From: Patella vulgata
Lineage: Eukaryota > Mollusca > Gastropoda > Patellidae
Length of the DNA: 64,000 nucleotides
Assembly: GCF_932274485.2 (NCBI RefSeq)
Contig: NC_065881.2
Coordinates: 84,260,702-84,324,701, forward strand
Direction of reading: 5' to 3'
Below the pieces are notes generated by a model. It had not been told where the DNA came from, did no database searches, and was given only the letters and a program-made list of their open reading frames with translations. Positions within the stretch are counted from its first letter, which is position 1; every line of letters begins with the position of its first letter. The position numbers and the translations under genes were made by a program. Below, piece after piece: positions 1 through 10,569 of the stretch.

Positions 1-1
1 A

Positions 2-2770
2 GTTGATGCTGGTATAGACATCAACCTGGTGAATAAGGATAAAGATACACCTTTATCTTTAGCTGCTAGTAAAGGATTGTATGAAGTTGTGATGTGTCTG
101 TTAGAGCGTGGTGCTGATATGCATTATGTTGACGGCCGCCAGAACAACTTGATTCACATACTTTCAGATAGCTTTAACGAGTGTTACAATAAAACACGAC
201 GAGATTGGTTAGGACAATGTATAGTTAAATTAGTTGAAGCTGGTGTAGACGCCAAACAGGTTAATGACGATAAAGAAACACCTATAGTTATAGCTGCTAG
301 AAAAGGGTTGTGTGAAGTTATGACATATCTGTTAAAGCATGGTGTTGATATAAATTATGTTGATGGGCGCCACAACAATCTAATACACATACTTTTAGAT
401 AGCTATGACAGTTATGCCAATAGAGGTTTACATGCTTTGTTACAATGTGTGGATAAATTAGTTGGTGGTGGTGTAGATGTGAACCGGTTGAATGAATCTA
501 AAGATACACCTTTATCTATAGCTGCTAGTAAAGGATGGTATGAACTGGTGATCTATATGTTAGAGCATGGTGGGGATAAACATTATGTTGATGGTGACAA
601 AAACAACCTGATGCACAAACTTTTATATATGTATAGCCGTGAGGACAATACAGGTGAATATGAGTTGTTACAACGTGTAGTAAAATTAGTTGATGCTGGC
701 GTCGACGTCAACCAGGTGAATGATGAAAAAGAGACACCTCTACTTACAGCCGCTAGATATGGATTGAGTAACGTTGTGATTTATCTGTTAAAGCATGGAG
801 TTGATATTGATAGTTTGAAAGGGAATATTCTTCACTATGTGTTATGGTATATGTATCGCTTTGTGCAATTTGAAGAGAAATATATACATTTCGTTAATAC
901 CTTAATAAACACAGAATCGGGCATAAACCAACCTGACTATAAAGGCAATACCCCGTTGTTCCTTGTCGGTACAAACAAACCTCATTCTAATCACATGTCT
1001 GGATACAGCGAATGTCTGGATACAGCGAAAGGAATACCTATGAAATTAGATAGAGGAAAGAATATCCAGTGTCTATTGCAATGTAAATTGATTAACATTT
1101 TGTTAAAAGCAGGTTGTAATGTGAACCATCAAAACACTAGAGGGCAAACGGCGTTAATGCATCATATAATACAACAAGCTGATATCAGTATATTAAAACT
1201 GTTGATTCCGCATTCAGATCTAAGTTTAACTGATAATAATGGCAATACAGCAATTAGTTATTGTGTTCAGTATCACATGTTCAATTCGACAACCGTCTTT
1301 AAACTTTTAGTGGATTCAGGTTCAGATCTGATGTCTCTTAACAACGGAGTTAAGTTATTTCATGATATCTTAAAATCTAAGAGGCTGTGGGTGTTCAATT
1401 ATTGCCTTAGTCTAAATTTGATTGTTAATGGCGTTACAGCTGAAGGAGAAAATATGCATCATCTTTTAGCTGGTGTTAACTATGAATATTCTTTAAAGAA
1501 ATTTTACTGGTTGCTAAGTAACGATCTAGACATCAACCACCCCTGTTCTAAAACCAACACTCCTACTATGATAGCTGCCTTTCTATTAAACAGCAAATAT
1601 TTAGAACTGTTGACACGCCACTCTAGACTAGATATCAATACACAAAATAACCAGGGTCATACAGCACTTCATCTGTGCATCATTGGTTTTACGATGTTTA
1701 AAGATGGCTTGAACAAGAGACAGGTAAATGATGTTGTTAAGAATTGTTGTAAACAGATATATCCAATATACATGGCTTGTATTGATACTTTACTTGGTGT
1801 TAGGGGAATAGATGTTAACATTCAAGATGGTGGAGGTAGAACTAGTTTAATGATGGCTGCTATGAAAAACGACAGAGTTCTTACAAGGAAACTACTTCAG
1901 ACTGGTGCCATAGTTACCGTGTTAGACTATTCAGGAAGGTCTGCTCTACAATATCTTAATATTTATCAGAGTGTGTTTGATTTGACTTGTTTCAAATTAC
2001 TTCTATCTAACGGTTATACTGGTCTTCTCAATTTACCCTGTATAGATGGTAACAAGATTATTCAAACAGTCCTGTGTTTTCCTCGCTTATGGGAACCATG
2101 TCGAGCAGTTCGTTTTATTAGGTATTTAGTTGCTAAAAACTGTTGTCTTAATATACTAGTAACATCCCCAGTTGAAAGTAACTATAACCAAATTGTTCTG
2201 GATGAGTTAAGCCTCCAAGAAAGGGATACACTTAGAAAACTGTTATATCTTAGTGGCGCCCAAGGGGAGCAAATTATGACTTCTTTAAATTTTGACCAGG
2301 AAGACAAACAATATGAAGATAACGACAAAATTCGCTCTCGAGACAGGGAAGAATTCATTAGTTTCTGTAGTAATGTATCTCTTAAGTCAATTTGTAGAAG
2401 ATTCATCAGACAGAATCTTGGATTGGGAATAAAGGAGAAGATGAAGGATCTAGAATTACCTCGTGAATTAAATGATTTTCTCCTACTAAAAGATGTTCTC
2501 CACCCACATGATTACAACTTAGACCATATGGATTATGACTGTAATTATTTTGATGATGATGATGATTATGATGGTTATGATATAGATAAAGATAGAAATG
2601 ATGATTATAGTCAATATAACTACCAGTATGTTACTCTCAATACGGATCATGAACTAAGACAACATTTCATAGAAACATCTATATTTCCTAATGGTGAGGT
2701 AGATGATGATAAAGATGGTGATTACAGCCTAGACCATATTGATGAGTGTCTTAAGGTCATAATTTGTTGA
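2..2770 (+). CDS. Ankyrin-repeat protein, 5' end outside window (ANK1)
   Basis: The frame is open from base 2, so the exon or gene continues upstream; a GTG at 29 is internal and not a credible start. About 920 residues are visible. The N-terminal part has four ~75-residue supra-repeats, each with an ankyrin helix pair (TPLSLAASKG, TPIVIAARKG, TPLSIAASKG, TPLLTAARYG) followed by a diverged one (NNLIHILLDSY). More ankyrin units follow, for example GQTALMHHI, GHTALHLCI and GRTSLMMAA. The C-terminus is very acidic (a DDDDDYDGYDID stretch near 2550). Ankyrin arrays act as protein-binding scaffolds; no catalytic domain, signal peptide or membrane segment is visible. A paralogue lies at 32570-37345. 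The TGA stop sits at the edge of a SINE, so the natural C-terminus was probably altered. The specific function is unknown. Confidence 0.9.
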   Translation, partial: VDAGIDINLVNKDKDTPLSLAASKGLYEVVMCLLERGADMHYVDGRQNNLIHILSDSFNECYNKTRRDWLGQCIVKLVEAGVDAKQVNDDKETPIVIAARKGLCEVMTYLLKHGVDINYVDGRHNNLIHILLDSYDSYANRGLHALLQCVDKLVGGGVDVNRLNESKDTPLSIAASKGWYELVIYMLEHGGDKHYVDGDKNNLMHKLLYMYSREDNTGEYELLQRVVKLVDAGVDVNQVNDEKETPLLTAARYGLSNVVIYLLKHGVDIDSLKGNILHYVLWYMYRFVQFEEKYIHFVNTLINTESGINQPDYKGNTPLFLVGTNKPHSNHMSGYSECLDTAKGIPMKLDRGKNIQCLLQCKLINILLKAGCNVNHQNTRGQTALMHHIIQQADISILKLLIPHSDLSLTDNNGNTAISYCVQYHMFNSTTVFKLLVDSGSDLMSLNNGVKLFHDILKSKRLWVFNYCLSLNLIVNGVTAEGENMHHLLAGVNYEYSLKKFYWLLSNDLDINHPCSKTNTPTMIAAFLLNSKYLELLTRHSRLDINTQNNQGHTALHLCIIGFTMFKDGLNKRQVNDVVKNCCKQIYPIYMACIDTLLGVRGIDVNIQDGGGRTSLMMAAMKNDRVLTRKLLQTGAIVTVLDYSGRSALQYLNIYQSVFDLTCFKLLLSNGYTGLLNLPCIDGNKIIQTVLCFPRLWEPCRAVRFIRYLVAKNCCLNILVTSPVESNYNQIVLDELSLQERDTLRKLLYLSGAQGEQIMTSLNFDQEDKQYEDNDKIRSRDREEFISFCSNVSLKSICRRFIRQNLGLGIKEKMKDLELPRELNDFLLLKDVLHPHDYNLDHMDYDCNYFDDDDDYDGYDIDKDRNDDYSQYNYQYVTLNTDHELRQHFIETSIFPNGEVDDDKDGDYSLDHIDECLKVIIC

Positions 2771-2865
2771 ATAATTCGCTTGCGCGTAGGAGTCTTTAGT
2801 AGTGGGAGGAAACCGACTTGATGATACAGCGCGTACGTGCTAACCATTCGCCCATCCAACCAGTT
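2766..2865 (-). repeat. SINE-B fragment overlapping the ANK1 stop
   Basis: This is a minus-strand fragment of the tRNA-derived SINE-B family (complete relatives at 22190-22460 and 46836-47100). It shows the reverse of the 'acgcgcaagcgaattatt' body segment and ends at the tRNA-like head (reverse of 'ggccgaatggttagc'). The middle is deleted. The same insertion, with the same flank beyond the head, is present after ANK2. Confidence 0.75.
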
Positions 2866-2949
2866 TGAAGAAAACCAGTTGAGAACCTCAACATACTCTA
2901 CCGGATTTTGTGAAAAATAGACCATGCTTTCGTAATTTAGTCATTTCCG

Positions 2950-4960
2950 TGCTATAACGACAGCATCAAAGTTGAGAAGAAGCTACGACGAAAGCTTGAA
3001 AAACAATGGAAGTGAACTGGACTGGAAATCCACCGTCAGATGTTTGTCAAACAACGCATCAAAGTCAATCATATGATTCGCAAATCCAAGACCGAATACA
3101 TCAGTAACAAAGTGCTTGACTTGGAGACAGATGCCAGGGAACTTCATCGAGGCCAGATGGCCAGACAGCCCAACAAGCAGCAACAGACATGTCGACCTAC
3201 TTTAAAGAAAAGATCGATACGATACACAACAGTCTAGCCGCCAATGGTATTCCAGACAAGTCACCCATTGCTGACAAATGCGAACCTGATCATACCTGGT
3301 TGGACATACAACCTTTTACATCCGAGGAGGTTAAGAAGATCATCAAGACATTGCCAACGAAAAGCTGCGAACTCGACCCAATACCTACCACTCTTCTATT
3401 AGAATGTTTGGATACCCTTATCGGACCCATAACTAAAATCATCAATCTATCAATATCAACTGGATCTGTGCCATTCTCATTCAAAGAGGCTATCGTTCGA
3501 CCTTCACTGAAAAAGCCTGGATTAGACAAGAACCAATTGAAGAATTACAGACCGGTCTCGAACCTCCCCTATCTGTCAAAAGTTCTTGAAAAAGCTGTGT
3601 CCACCCGCCTATCTTCATACGTGAGTGCAAACAATCTTTTAGAGAAACACCAATCCGCATATCGGGCTTACCACAGTACTGAGACTGCTCTTCTAAAGGT
3701 TACAAATGATCTACACATAGCAGCAGACAAGGGTCAGGTTTCATCCCTCATTCTCCCCGATCTCTCCTCGGCCTTTGATACCATTAGTCATGAAATGTTA
3801 ATATCAAGACTGGAAAATGATCTCGGCAGGTCCTAACCTGGTTCACTTCATACCTCTGTAACAGATCTCAGCGTATTGTGGTTGAAGGAGAAACATCATC
3901 GCCAGAGCTTCTTCAACAGGGTGTCCCCCACGGATCAGTCTTGGGTCCGGTACTATTCACCCTCTACACCTTACCGCTCAGTGCTATTGCCTCAAAGCAT
4001 GGGGTAAACCAGCACCAATACGCTGATGACAATCAGCTGTATCTATCTACCCACGTTGACACTATCAAATCATGCCCAGGCAAAGTCGAATCATGTTGCT
4101 CAGACATCAAACAGTGGATGCAAAACAGTTTTCTAAAGTTGAACGAGGAAAAAACCGAATTCATTCTCATTGGTCCAAAATCAAAATTTGGCAAGATTGA
4201 ACAACCTGTGTCTATCATCATAGGAGATGCCACTGTCACAACAACAATTAAGGTCAAGAAACTTGGAGTCTGGCTGGACCAACATCTTATAATGAACGAT
4301 CAAGTTTCACATATCACAAAAACTGCAAATCTGCATCTGGCAAACATCAGTAAAATCAGGAACTATCTAAGCCAAAATGCCGCAACTAAATTAATTCTGT
4401 CACTTGTAATCTCACGGATCGACTATTGTAACTCTCTTTTGGCAAACATCTCTCAGCAGCAAATAAGACGTCTCCAGATTCTGCAGAATACTGCAGCCAG
4501 AAAAGCAACCAAGACCAAGAAAATTGACCATATTACACCTGTACTAAAATCTCTCCACTGGCTTCCCATATCCTCAAGAATAGACTTCAAACTCCTCCTG
4601 CTCGCCTACAAGTGTCTCCACAACCTTGCCCCAGTCTACCTATCAGAACTCTTTCCTCTCTACCAGCCATCAAGGTCACTTCGCTCGCAGAACCAACTTC
4701 TCTTCACAGTGCCTCGCGTCCACTCAACATCCTTTGGAAAAGAAAAAGATCCTTCTCTTACTCTGCATCTATTAAATGGAATTCTCTGCCACCCAGTCAA
4801 ACCTCTCTACATTCAAGACTCAACTGAAGACTTTCCTCTTTAAACAAAACTTTGAATAGATAACTAAATTCTACAGCTACTTTCACATCTACACCGCGCA
4901 CAGAGCACTCACCTGGGTGGATGTGGCGCATTATCAAATGCAATATATTATTATTATTAT
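2950..4960 (+). mobile_element. 5'-truncated LINE, Jockey-superfamily (CR1/L2/Rex1-like)
   Basis: A non-LTR retrotransposon relic that lacks its endonuclease. It begins in the linker before the reverse transcriptase (3040-3237). RT motifs follow: [10 protein letters not shown] and the motif-A segment [11 protein letters not shown] in 3189-3836, then QGVPHGSVLGPVLF and the catalytic YADDNQLYL in 3878-4843, and the typical C-terminal segment DHITPVLKSLHWLPI. The coding frame is broken at least near 3837-3877 and near 4740, where FSYSASIKWNSLPP continues in another frame. The 3' end is a short (ATT)n tail at 4945-4960, as in CR1/L2-type elements. It is inserted in DNA that is continuous in the ANK2 flank. 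Clade assignment is from motif style only. Confidence 0.88.
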
Positions 4961-4965
4961 AACTC

Positions 4966-5533
4966 CCGTAACGCACTGTCTATTTGTATAATTAAACTAC
5001 CCAAATGTGTAACAGGAAATGTTCTATAAGCATACATTGATATCCAAAAAGTCGCATAAAATACATCAATTTAAGGTTCAAAATACAATCTATTGAAGTG
5101 AGACAGCATAACGCAAAAAATGGCTATTTTGGGACATGTTTATTGATGTAACTCAACTTCGAAGATATATTGACCTAAAATTTGGCGGTCTTTAGGAGAG
5201 ATCATTATTGCAAATGTTGAATATAAGAAATGGACTGTAAATTCTGGAAATTGTTTCCAAATTGTGTATAACATCAACTATATACCTTATATATTTTATT
5301 CGTGTATATAAATTATAGTATAGAAACACCTAGCTTGTAATTGATACACTATATACCTAATTTATATGTATGTAAATATATATCTATCTTGTATAAAAAT
5401 TATAAATTATAGTGTAGTGACACTTACCTTGTAATTGATACACTGTATACCTAATCTATGTATGTAAATCTATATTATTCTTGTATATATTTTTTTAAAA
5501 AAGGAACGTGTGTATTTGAGTTTGTCGCAAATA
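4966..5533 (+). repeat. AT-rich ANK-flank segment shared with 40367-40784
   Basis: Non-coding AT-rich DNA beginning 'actgtctatttgtataatt' after the LINE tail. It matches 40367-40784 over most of its length, including 'gaagtgagacagcataac', and continues as repetitive 'tatatacctaatctatgtatg' text also seen at 42511-42900. I read it as the ancestral downstream flank of the duplicated ankyrin gene. It has no coding potential that I can see. Confidence 0.7.
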
Positions 5534-7066
5534 TACTATTCAAAAAAAGTAGGGGATATTTGATTTTTAAGTGTTATTAAAGTCACCTAATGAAACTGAC
5601 GAAGAAACAAATGACAAAATGAAATGAAGTTCACATTCATCGATTTATTCCAAATGATCGTTAGACTAAGTAAGGCACAGACTGCCCATTATAAGGGTAA
5701 AATGATACCCGGGGTCAAACAGCAAAGTTACCACAGCATCACAACCAAGTCAGTAACGGGTAAATCCTCCTCTGTTTGCCAAACAATCATTGATCCGACG
5801 TGGCATACTCCTAATGAGACGTCTAAGGTCATTTTGGTCCAGATTGTCCCATTCCTGTTGCAACGCAGCAGCAAATTCTTGGACATTGGCAGGACGTTGT
5901 TGACGTTGACGTAACCTCTGTCCAAGCATGTCCCAGACATGCTCGATGGGGGAGAGGTCGGGACTCAGTGCTGGCCAAGGTAATGTGGTGATGTTCTGTT
6001 GTTGGAGGTAACCTGTAAAGATCCTGGCCCTGTGACATCTTGCTTTGTCATCCTGGAAGATGAAACGGCGGCCATGACGTCGTGCGAACGGCACAACATG
6101 GACTGCCAAGATGTTGTCCCGGTAGTACTGGCCTGTAACACGCCCTGCAACAACATGTAAAGCCGTTCTTCCAGCAACAGTGATGCCTCCCCACACCATA
6201 ACAGAACCATCCCCAAATCGATCATGTCTGATGACGTTAACGTCTTGGAAGCGCTCGTTTCGACGACGCCACACCCTCCTACGTCTGTCCAAAAAATCAA
6301 CAGTGAACCTTGACTCATCTGAAAACATCACATTGCTCCAGCGTCGATTATCCCAGTGTTGACGATCCCTACACCAACGACGTCTTGCCTGAATGTGATG
6401 ATCTCTCAAACAAGGGATCAGGCGAGGACGTCGGGCGCGAAGGTGACCCCTATGCAGTCGATTCCGAATCGTCTGGCCACTCACTCTCACACCAGTGTCT
6501 GTTTGAAGACGAGCGCTGATCTGATTTGCTGTGATGACACGATTTCTCAAGGCCAAGGTACGGATAAATCGATCCTGGGCTTGAGTTGTCGCCCTTGGTC
6601 GACCTGAGCGTGGTCTGTCCTGTACAGATTGTGTATCACGGTATCTGGACCATAGCCTGCTTATGACAGACTGAGAAACATTCATCGTCCACGCCACAAC
6701 CGCCTGTGTTGTGCCGATCTGTAGCATGCCAAGGGCACGTAACCTTTCATTTTGGGTAAGCCGACGCATATTAAAATTTGTTTTCTGGTCACTAAAACAA
6801 TTAAACTGATGTTTCCACCCTGGAATTCAATGCCACAATGACTGTAACATTCAAAGTCAGAGTCGTGCAAATCTTGGGTTGGACCCCCATGATGATCCCA
6901 AGCATCACCTGCATTCCATGCGGTAGCTATTGGTGCGTTTGGGCGTCACATGTAACTGGAAATGTTTCTTCTCTTAGGTTCTATAGTGACTTTTTTCGTA
7001 GTCATTTGCATATTTTAGTATTATGCCCCCAAAATCAAATATCCCCTACTTTTTTTGAATAGTATA
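5534..7066 (-). mobile_element. Tc1/mariner DNA transposon, nearly complete (copy 1)
   Basis: A 1.5 kb element bounded by inverted repeats that share 'caaaaaaagtaggggatatt' (left end near 5541, right end near 7058) and lying next to TA dinucleotides, as expected for Tc1 insertion. It encodes one transposase on the minus strand. A second element of the same family at 33068-34606 has matching ends. The right 454 bp were copied into the downstream tandem duplicate (14422-14875). Confidence 0.9.
5750..6769 (-). CDS. Tc1-type DD34E transposase, 339 aa
   Basis: A full-length, uninterrupted transposase that would excise and reinsert its element at TA sites. An N-terminal paired helix-turn-helix DNA-binding region (about residues 5-110) includes a GRPR AT-hook-like linker at about 56-59. 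The catalytic triad is D151 (SDESRF), D241 (FQDD) and E276 (SPIEHVWD), with 34 residues between the second D and the E, which is the Tc1 pattern. The length suits the family (about 340 residues). Residue 242 is K where the sister copy has the usual N (QDDNARCH), so this copy may be inactive despite its open frame. The start ATG agrees with the sister copy. Confidence 0.9.
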   Translation of the reverse strand: MRRLTQNERLRALGMLQIGTTQAVVAWTMNVSQSVISRLWSRYRDTQSVQDRPRSGRPRATTQAQDRFIRTLALRNRVITANQISARLQTDTGVRVSGQTIRNRLHRGHLRARRPRLIPCLRDHHIQARRRWCRDRQHWDNRRWSNVMFSDESRFTVDFLDRRRRVWRRRNERFQDVNVIRHDRFGDGSVMVWGGITVAGRTALHVVAGRVTGQYYRDNILAVHVVPFARRHGRRFIFQDDKARCHRARIFTGYLQQQNITTLPWPALSPDLSPIEHVWDMLGQRLRQRQQRPANVQEFAAALQQEWDNLDQNDLRRLIRSMPRRINDCLANRGGFTRY

Positions 7067-7206
7067 AATTAGTATTCCACCAAATTGAATCTATGGACCC
7101 GCACATTTAGCCGAGAGGGAAATGGAATTTAACGTACATTTGACACGTGCATTTGAGGGCTAAGATATGATTGTGTTTTGTCTCAATAATTCGATTGTGC
7201 GTAGGG

Positions 7207-7520
7207 TTTTTTATACGCCAACATTTTCATGTGGACGTTTATTGTCGTCGCCCCTACGTCCGGACTTCTGTCCGTCCACAATTTGTTTGTGGACACTCTA
7301 CAGGTCACAATTTTGATCCGATTTTGACGAAACTTGAAATATAGGTCTACCTCACAAAGATCTAGATTCCTGTCGATATTGGCATGTCTCGGACCATAAC
7401 TTCATGGGTTATGACCCCGATTGTACGAATAACCACGTGTTGTAGCTTGTGGACACTCTAGAGGTTACAATTTTAACCCGATTTTGATGAAACGTGAAAT
7501 ATATGTATCATGTGGGTGAT
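7207..7520 (-). repeat. Stem-loop-ended dispersed repeat, minus orientation
   Basis: Read on the minus strand it ends in 'ggggcgacgac', a stem-loop ('acgtccacat' pairing with 'atgttggcgt') and a run of A. The interior holds two related copies of a segment containing 'aaaatcggatcaaaattgtg' and 'gagtgtccacaa'. Related copies are at 8806-8955, 15016-15329, 16615-16764, 45930-46150 and 53640-53955. No protein is encoded. Confidence 0.75.
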
Positions 7521-8485
7521 TGTAAATACGCCTGCAAACTGTTTACAGTTCTCTACGCTTCATAAGGATCATATTCCTGAAGCAATGATCCGAGAAATCC
7601 CTCTCTGGCCATTACTGAATTAGCTTCTAATACTTGAACTTTTGAGTGAGTGTGTCTATATTCTTCCCGTTCAATCAAATCTATCCCCAAGCACAGCAAC
7701 ATGGCAGCCCTTCTTTTACTAAGGGGCCTTTCCTAAAACTTTGGACAGTGATTTAAGGTATTAAAAACGGTGAAATTGTTGTTCGACTCAAAACAGTATT
7801 GTTTACATTATGTCCGTACTGATAGCCTCGTTTGTCACACGATTAGTTTTTCTGCAATATTCTGCTATGCACTGGTTAATTGGGCATAATAAAATCGTGA
7901 GTCGTGACGTAACGTTATGTAAACATATTTGGTCCAATTTGGAGCTCTGTTTGGTATTGTTACGAAGGTAGCTACTGGTTGTTAATTTAGAACAAGAATT
8001 TGCCTTCTTTAAAGCGGAGAGTAATTGGTTTAGCTCTAATCAAACGAAACACTGCGAGGAGTGTGCATAAGGATCGTTGTGAACACTATCATGAGAGTGA
8101 TTGTAAATACGCCTTCAGAATTTTTATAACAACTCTCAACTGTACGCTTCTTAAAGATCGTTATAAACGCTATCATGTGGATGATTGTATATACGCCTTC
8201 GGAATGTTTACAGTCCGCAACTTCTTAAAGTAACTGTGCGTGTTTAACTTTTTTGGGGAAAATACCCCACGACTTAATCCACACTAATATGTATACTGAT
8301 TCGTTATTTAACATTTAATTAACCTAATCAAGAATAATCCTCCAGGTTGTATTCCACTGGATTAAAAACATACCCATAAGTTAGATTTTTCGAACACTTT
8401 AAGATGTCTGCGGACGATGATATCAGGGCGTCACCCGACAATCAACAAACTTTTAATTAGCTACAAGTTTACCATACATTGCAAG
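7521..8485. other. Unassigned spacer with a ~75-85 bp internal repeat
   Basis: There is no recognisable gene. A motif containing 'atgattgtatatacgcctt' and variants recurs near 7515, 8097 and 8180, each followed by 'acgcttcttaaagatcgtt'-like text. This gives a 77-codon open frame (8000-8233) with an internal repeat, which I attribute to the repeat rather than to a gene. The segment may be the interior of a composite element bounded by the two oppositely oriented stem-loop ends at 7207 and 8955. Confidence 0.5.
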
Positions 8486-8705
8486 ATGTGTTTAACGTCA
8501 ACGAAATGTAGACCTGACATTAAAATGAAATGGGCGTTAACGTCCTACTGTGTTGTTCCTACTGGGCTTATGAAGACGGACATATGCCTTGCCGTGTGCG
8601 ATAAGGGAAATTGTGCCCGGACAGCGGAAATACCGCCTACTCTTAAATCGAATTCCAACTGCCAATGGAACTTTTACGTGCAGGCCACTGTGTACACATA
8701 CAGTG
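8486..8705 (-). repeat. SINE-A fragment
   Basis: Minus-strand piece of the tRNA-derived SINE-A family, diverged. It matches 'aacgtcctactg', 'gcccggacagcgg' and 'cgaattccaactgcca' of the copies at 44269-44592 and 51501-51864. Head and tail are missing. Confidence 0.75.
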
Positions 8706-8805
8706 ATATGTTTAAACCTTTTTGGGTTTTTTTTAAATCCGATAAAAATTGGGAGCTATTTGAGTGCGTATGCGTGATTATCGAAATGAACTGAGATCAT
8801 CGGTA

Positions 8806-8955
8806 GATAACACTATATGTCAAGTTTCGTCAAAATTGGATAAACATTGTGACATGAAGAGTGTCCCCAAATACAATGTGGAAACACGGACGAACACACT
8901 ATCAGACAGGGGCGACGACAATATACGTCCACATGAAAATATGGGCGTATAAAAA
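8806..8955 (+). repeat. Stem-loop-ended repeat, plus orientation
   Basis: The 3' end is 'gacaggggcgacgacaat' followed by a hairpin at 8923-8950 (12-bp arms, 4-base loop) and 'aaaaaa'. It is oriented opposite to 7207-7520, so the two ends face outward and could delimit one 1.75 kb composite element. Confidence 0.75.
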
Positions 8956-9072
8956 ACACATTAGTTGAAATATTTTTTATTTTTTTTAAATATTCATCCA
9001 CGAGATTCTTGAGTTTAGTCATTCTGATGGCAGCCTGTAGTTTATAGGTGCCCATTAGAAAATAAGGTCTAT

Positions 9073-10108
9073 ATCACCATTAGGAGATATTGTCAGAAAA
9101 TATGTTCTCAGCTTTCATTTGTATGCCGATGATACTCAATTATATATTTCATTTACACCTAATTGTCCATCTTCTTTCAATTTATCAAAATTGCAACTTG
9201 AGAACTGTATTAGTGAAATTAGAAAATGGATGTCAAAGAACTTTCTAAAATTGAATGATGATAAAACCGAATATTTGTTATTAGGCTCAAGGCATCAATT
9301 AAGTAAATCTGCACAAGATAACCCCCCTGTTGTAATTGGTAATTGTGATATATTTTCATCTTATTCTGCTCGTAATATTGGCGCTATCTTTGATAGTTTT
9401 ATGCTTATGGGAGCTCAAGTAAATAATATTTGTAAATTGTGCTATTTTAATATTAGAAATATAGGTAAAATACGTAAATGTGTAACTGTAGAGGCCACTA
9501 AGTCACTTGTTAATTCTCTGGTCACTTCTCGATTAGATAACTTTAATTCACTTTTAGTTGGTTTACCTTTAAACCTTATAGATAAATTACAAAAAGTACA
9601 GAATACTGCGGCTAGACTTGTTACTTTAACTAAGAAATGTGACCACATAACTCCTGTTTTATATAATTTACACTGGTTACCTGTTAAATATCGAATTGAT
9701 TTTATTACTTACTTTTAAATGTTTAAATAATTTAGCTCCTGTTTACCTCTCAGATCTTTTAGAACTTTATACACCTGGCCGAACATTACGTACATCAGAT
9801 AAACTACTTTTAAAGCCCAAAACTGTTCAACTAGTCTCCTATGGTCAGCGCTCTTTTAGTTATCAAGCACCTGTTTTATGGAATAATCTACCATTTAGTT
9901 TAAGATGTTGTACATCTCTATATTCTTTTAAAAAACAACTTAAAACACATTTATTTAATCAGGCGTTTAACTGACTCTGTATACAATCGTTAACATGCCC
10001 ATAATCTTGTTGTTTATGTGTGATATACATTGTCACTTTGTAAAGTGCCCCGGAACATGTTATATGAAAGGGTGCAATATAAATATGCTGTAATAATAAT
10101 AATAATAA
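9073..10108 (+). mobile_element. 5'-truncated LINE, CR1/L2/Rex1-like, second family
   Basis: The 3' third of a non-LTR retrotransposon. It starts in the RT at PLGDIVRK, then YADDTQLYISF (catalytic DD), KNFLKLNDDKTE, VQNTAARLVT, DHITPVLYNLHWLPV and the C-terminal FSYQAPVLWNNLPF segment. One frame change separates 9119-9718 from 9696-9974. The tail is (TAA)n at 10090-10108. It is a different subfamily from 2950-4960, with AT-richer codons. A second copy at 16882-17912 exists only because of the tandem duplication. Confidence 0.88.
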
Positions 10109-10117
10109 TTTGTCCAA

Positions 10118-10250
10118 ACTCGCGGTGGGATTTCTCCGGGTCCTGCACTCCTTATTATTCCCTGCTGAAAATCCTTACGCGCACGAGAATTATGCAACTA
10201 AAATAGTTTTATGATAATTAGTACCCAAATCTCTCTCTCTCTCCCTCTCG
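10118..10250 (+). repeat. SINE-B 3' fragment
   Basis: Matches 'tttctccgggtcct', 'acgcgcacgagaattat' and the (CT)n tail of complete SINE-B copies. The tRNA-like head is absent. Confidence 0.7.
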
Positions 10251-10569
10251 TTTATATTTATCTCTTTACTTGTTCACATATTGTTTAGATTTACTCACTG
10301 AATTATCAGCCGAAAAGAAATGAAATGAGTTTTAACGTCTCACTCTGCCGAGATGTAAGCTACCGGAACTACAGAATAGTCAGCCAGCGTCTTACTCACA
10401 AGGCCATGTTGGTTCCGTATTCACCAGAGATTAACTTGGTGACGTATTGTACCTGTGGAACTTCGGGTTAGTCAGCCAACATCGTACTCAGTGATCTACG
10501 ATAGCTCCGGATTCATCAGAGATTGAACAAACAGTTATAATCGATTACACGACAGAAAAACAGCACCGA

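Noticed and set aside
6180-6607. Plus-strand frames opposite the Tc1 transposase (and minus-strand ones at 33526-33953)
   Set aside because: Antisense shadows that mirror the transposase reading frame in both copies.
8000-8233. 77-codon frame with an internal repeat (KDRCEHYHESDCKYAF)
   Set aside because: Explained by the underlying ~80-bp DNA repeat. No homologue recognised and no start or splice context.
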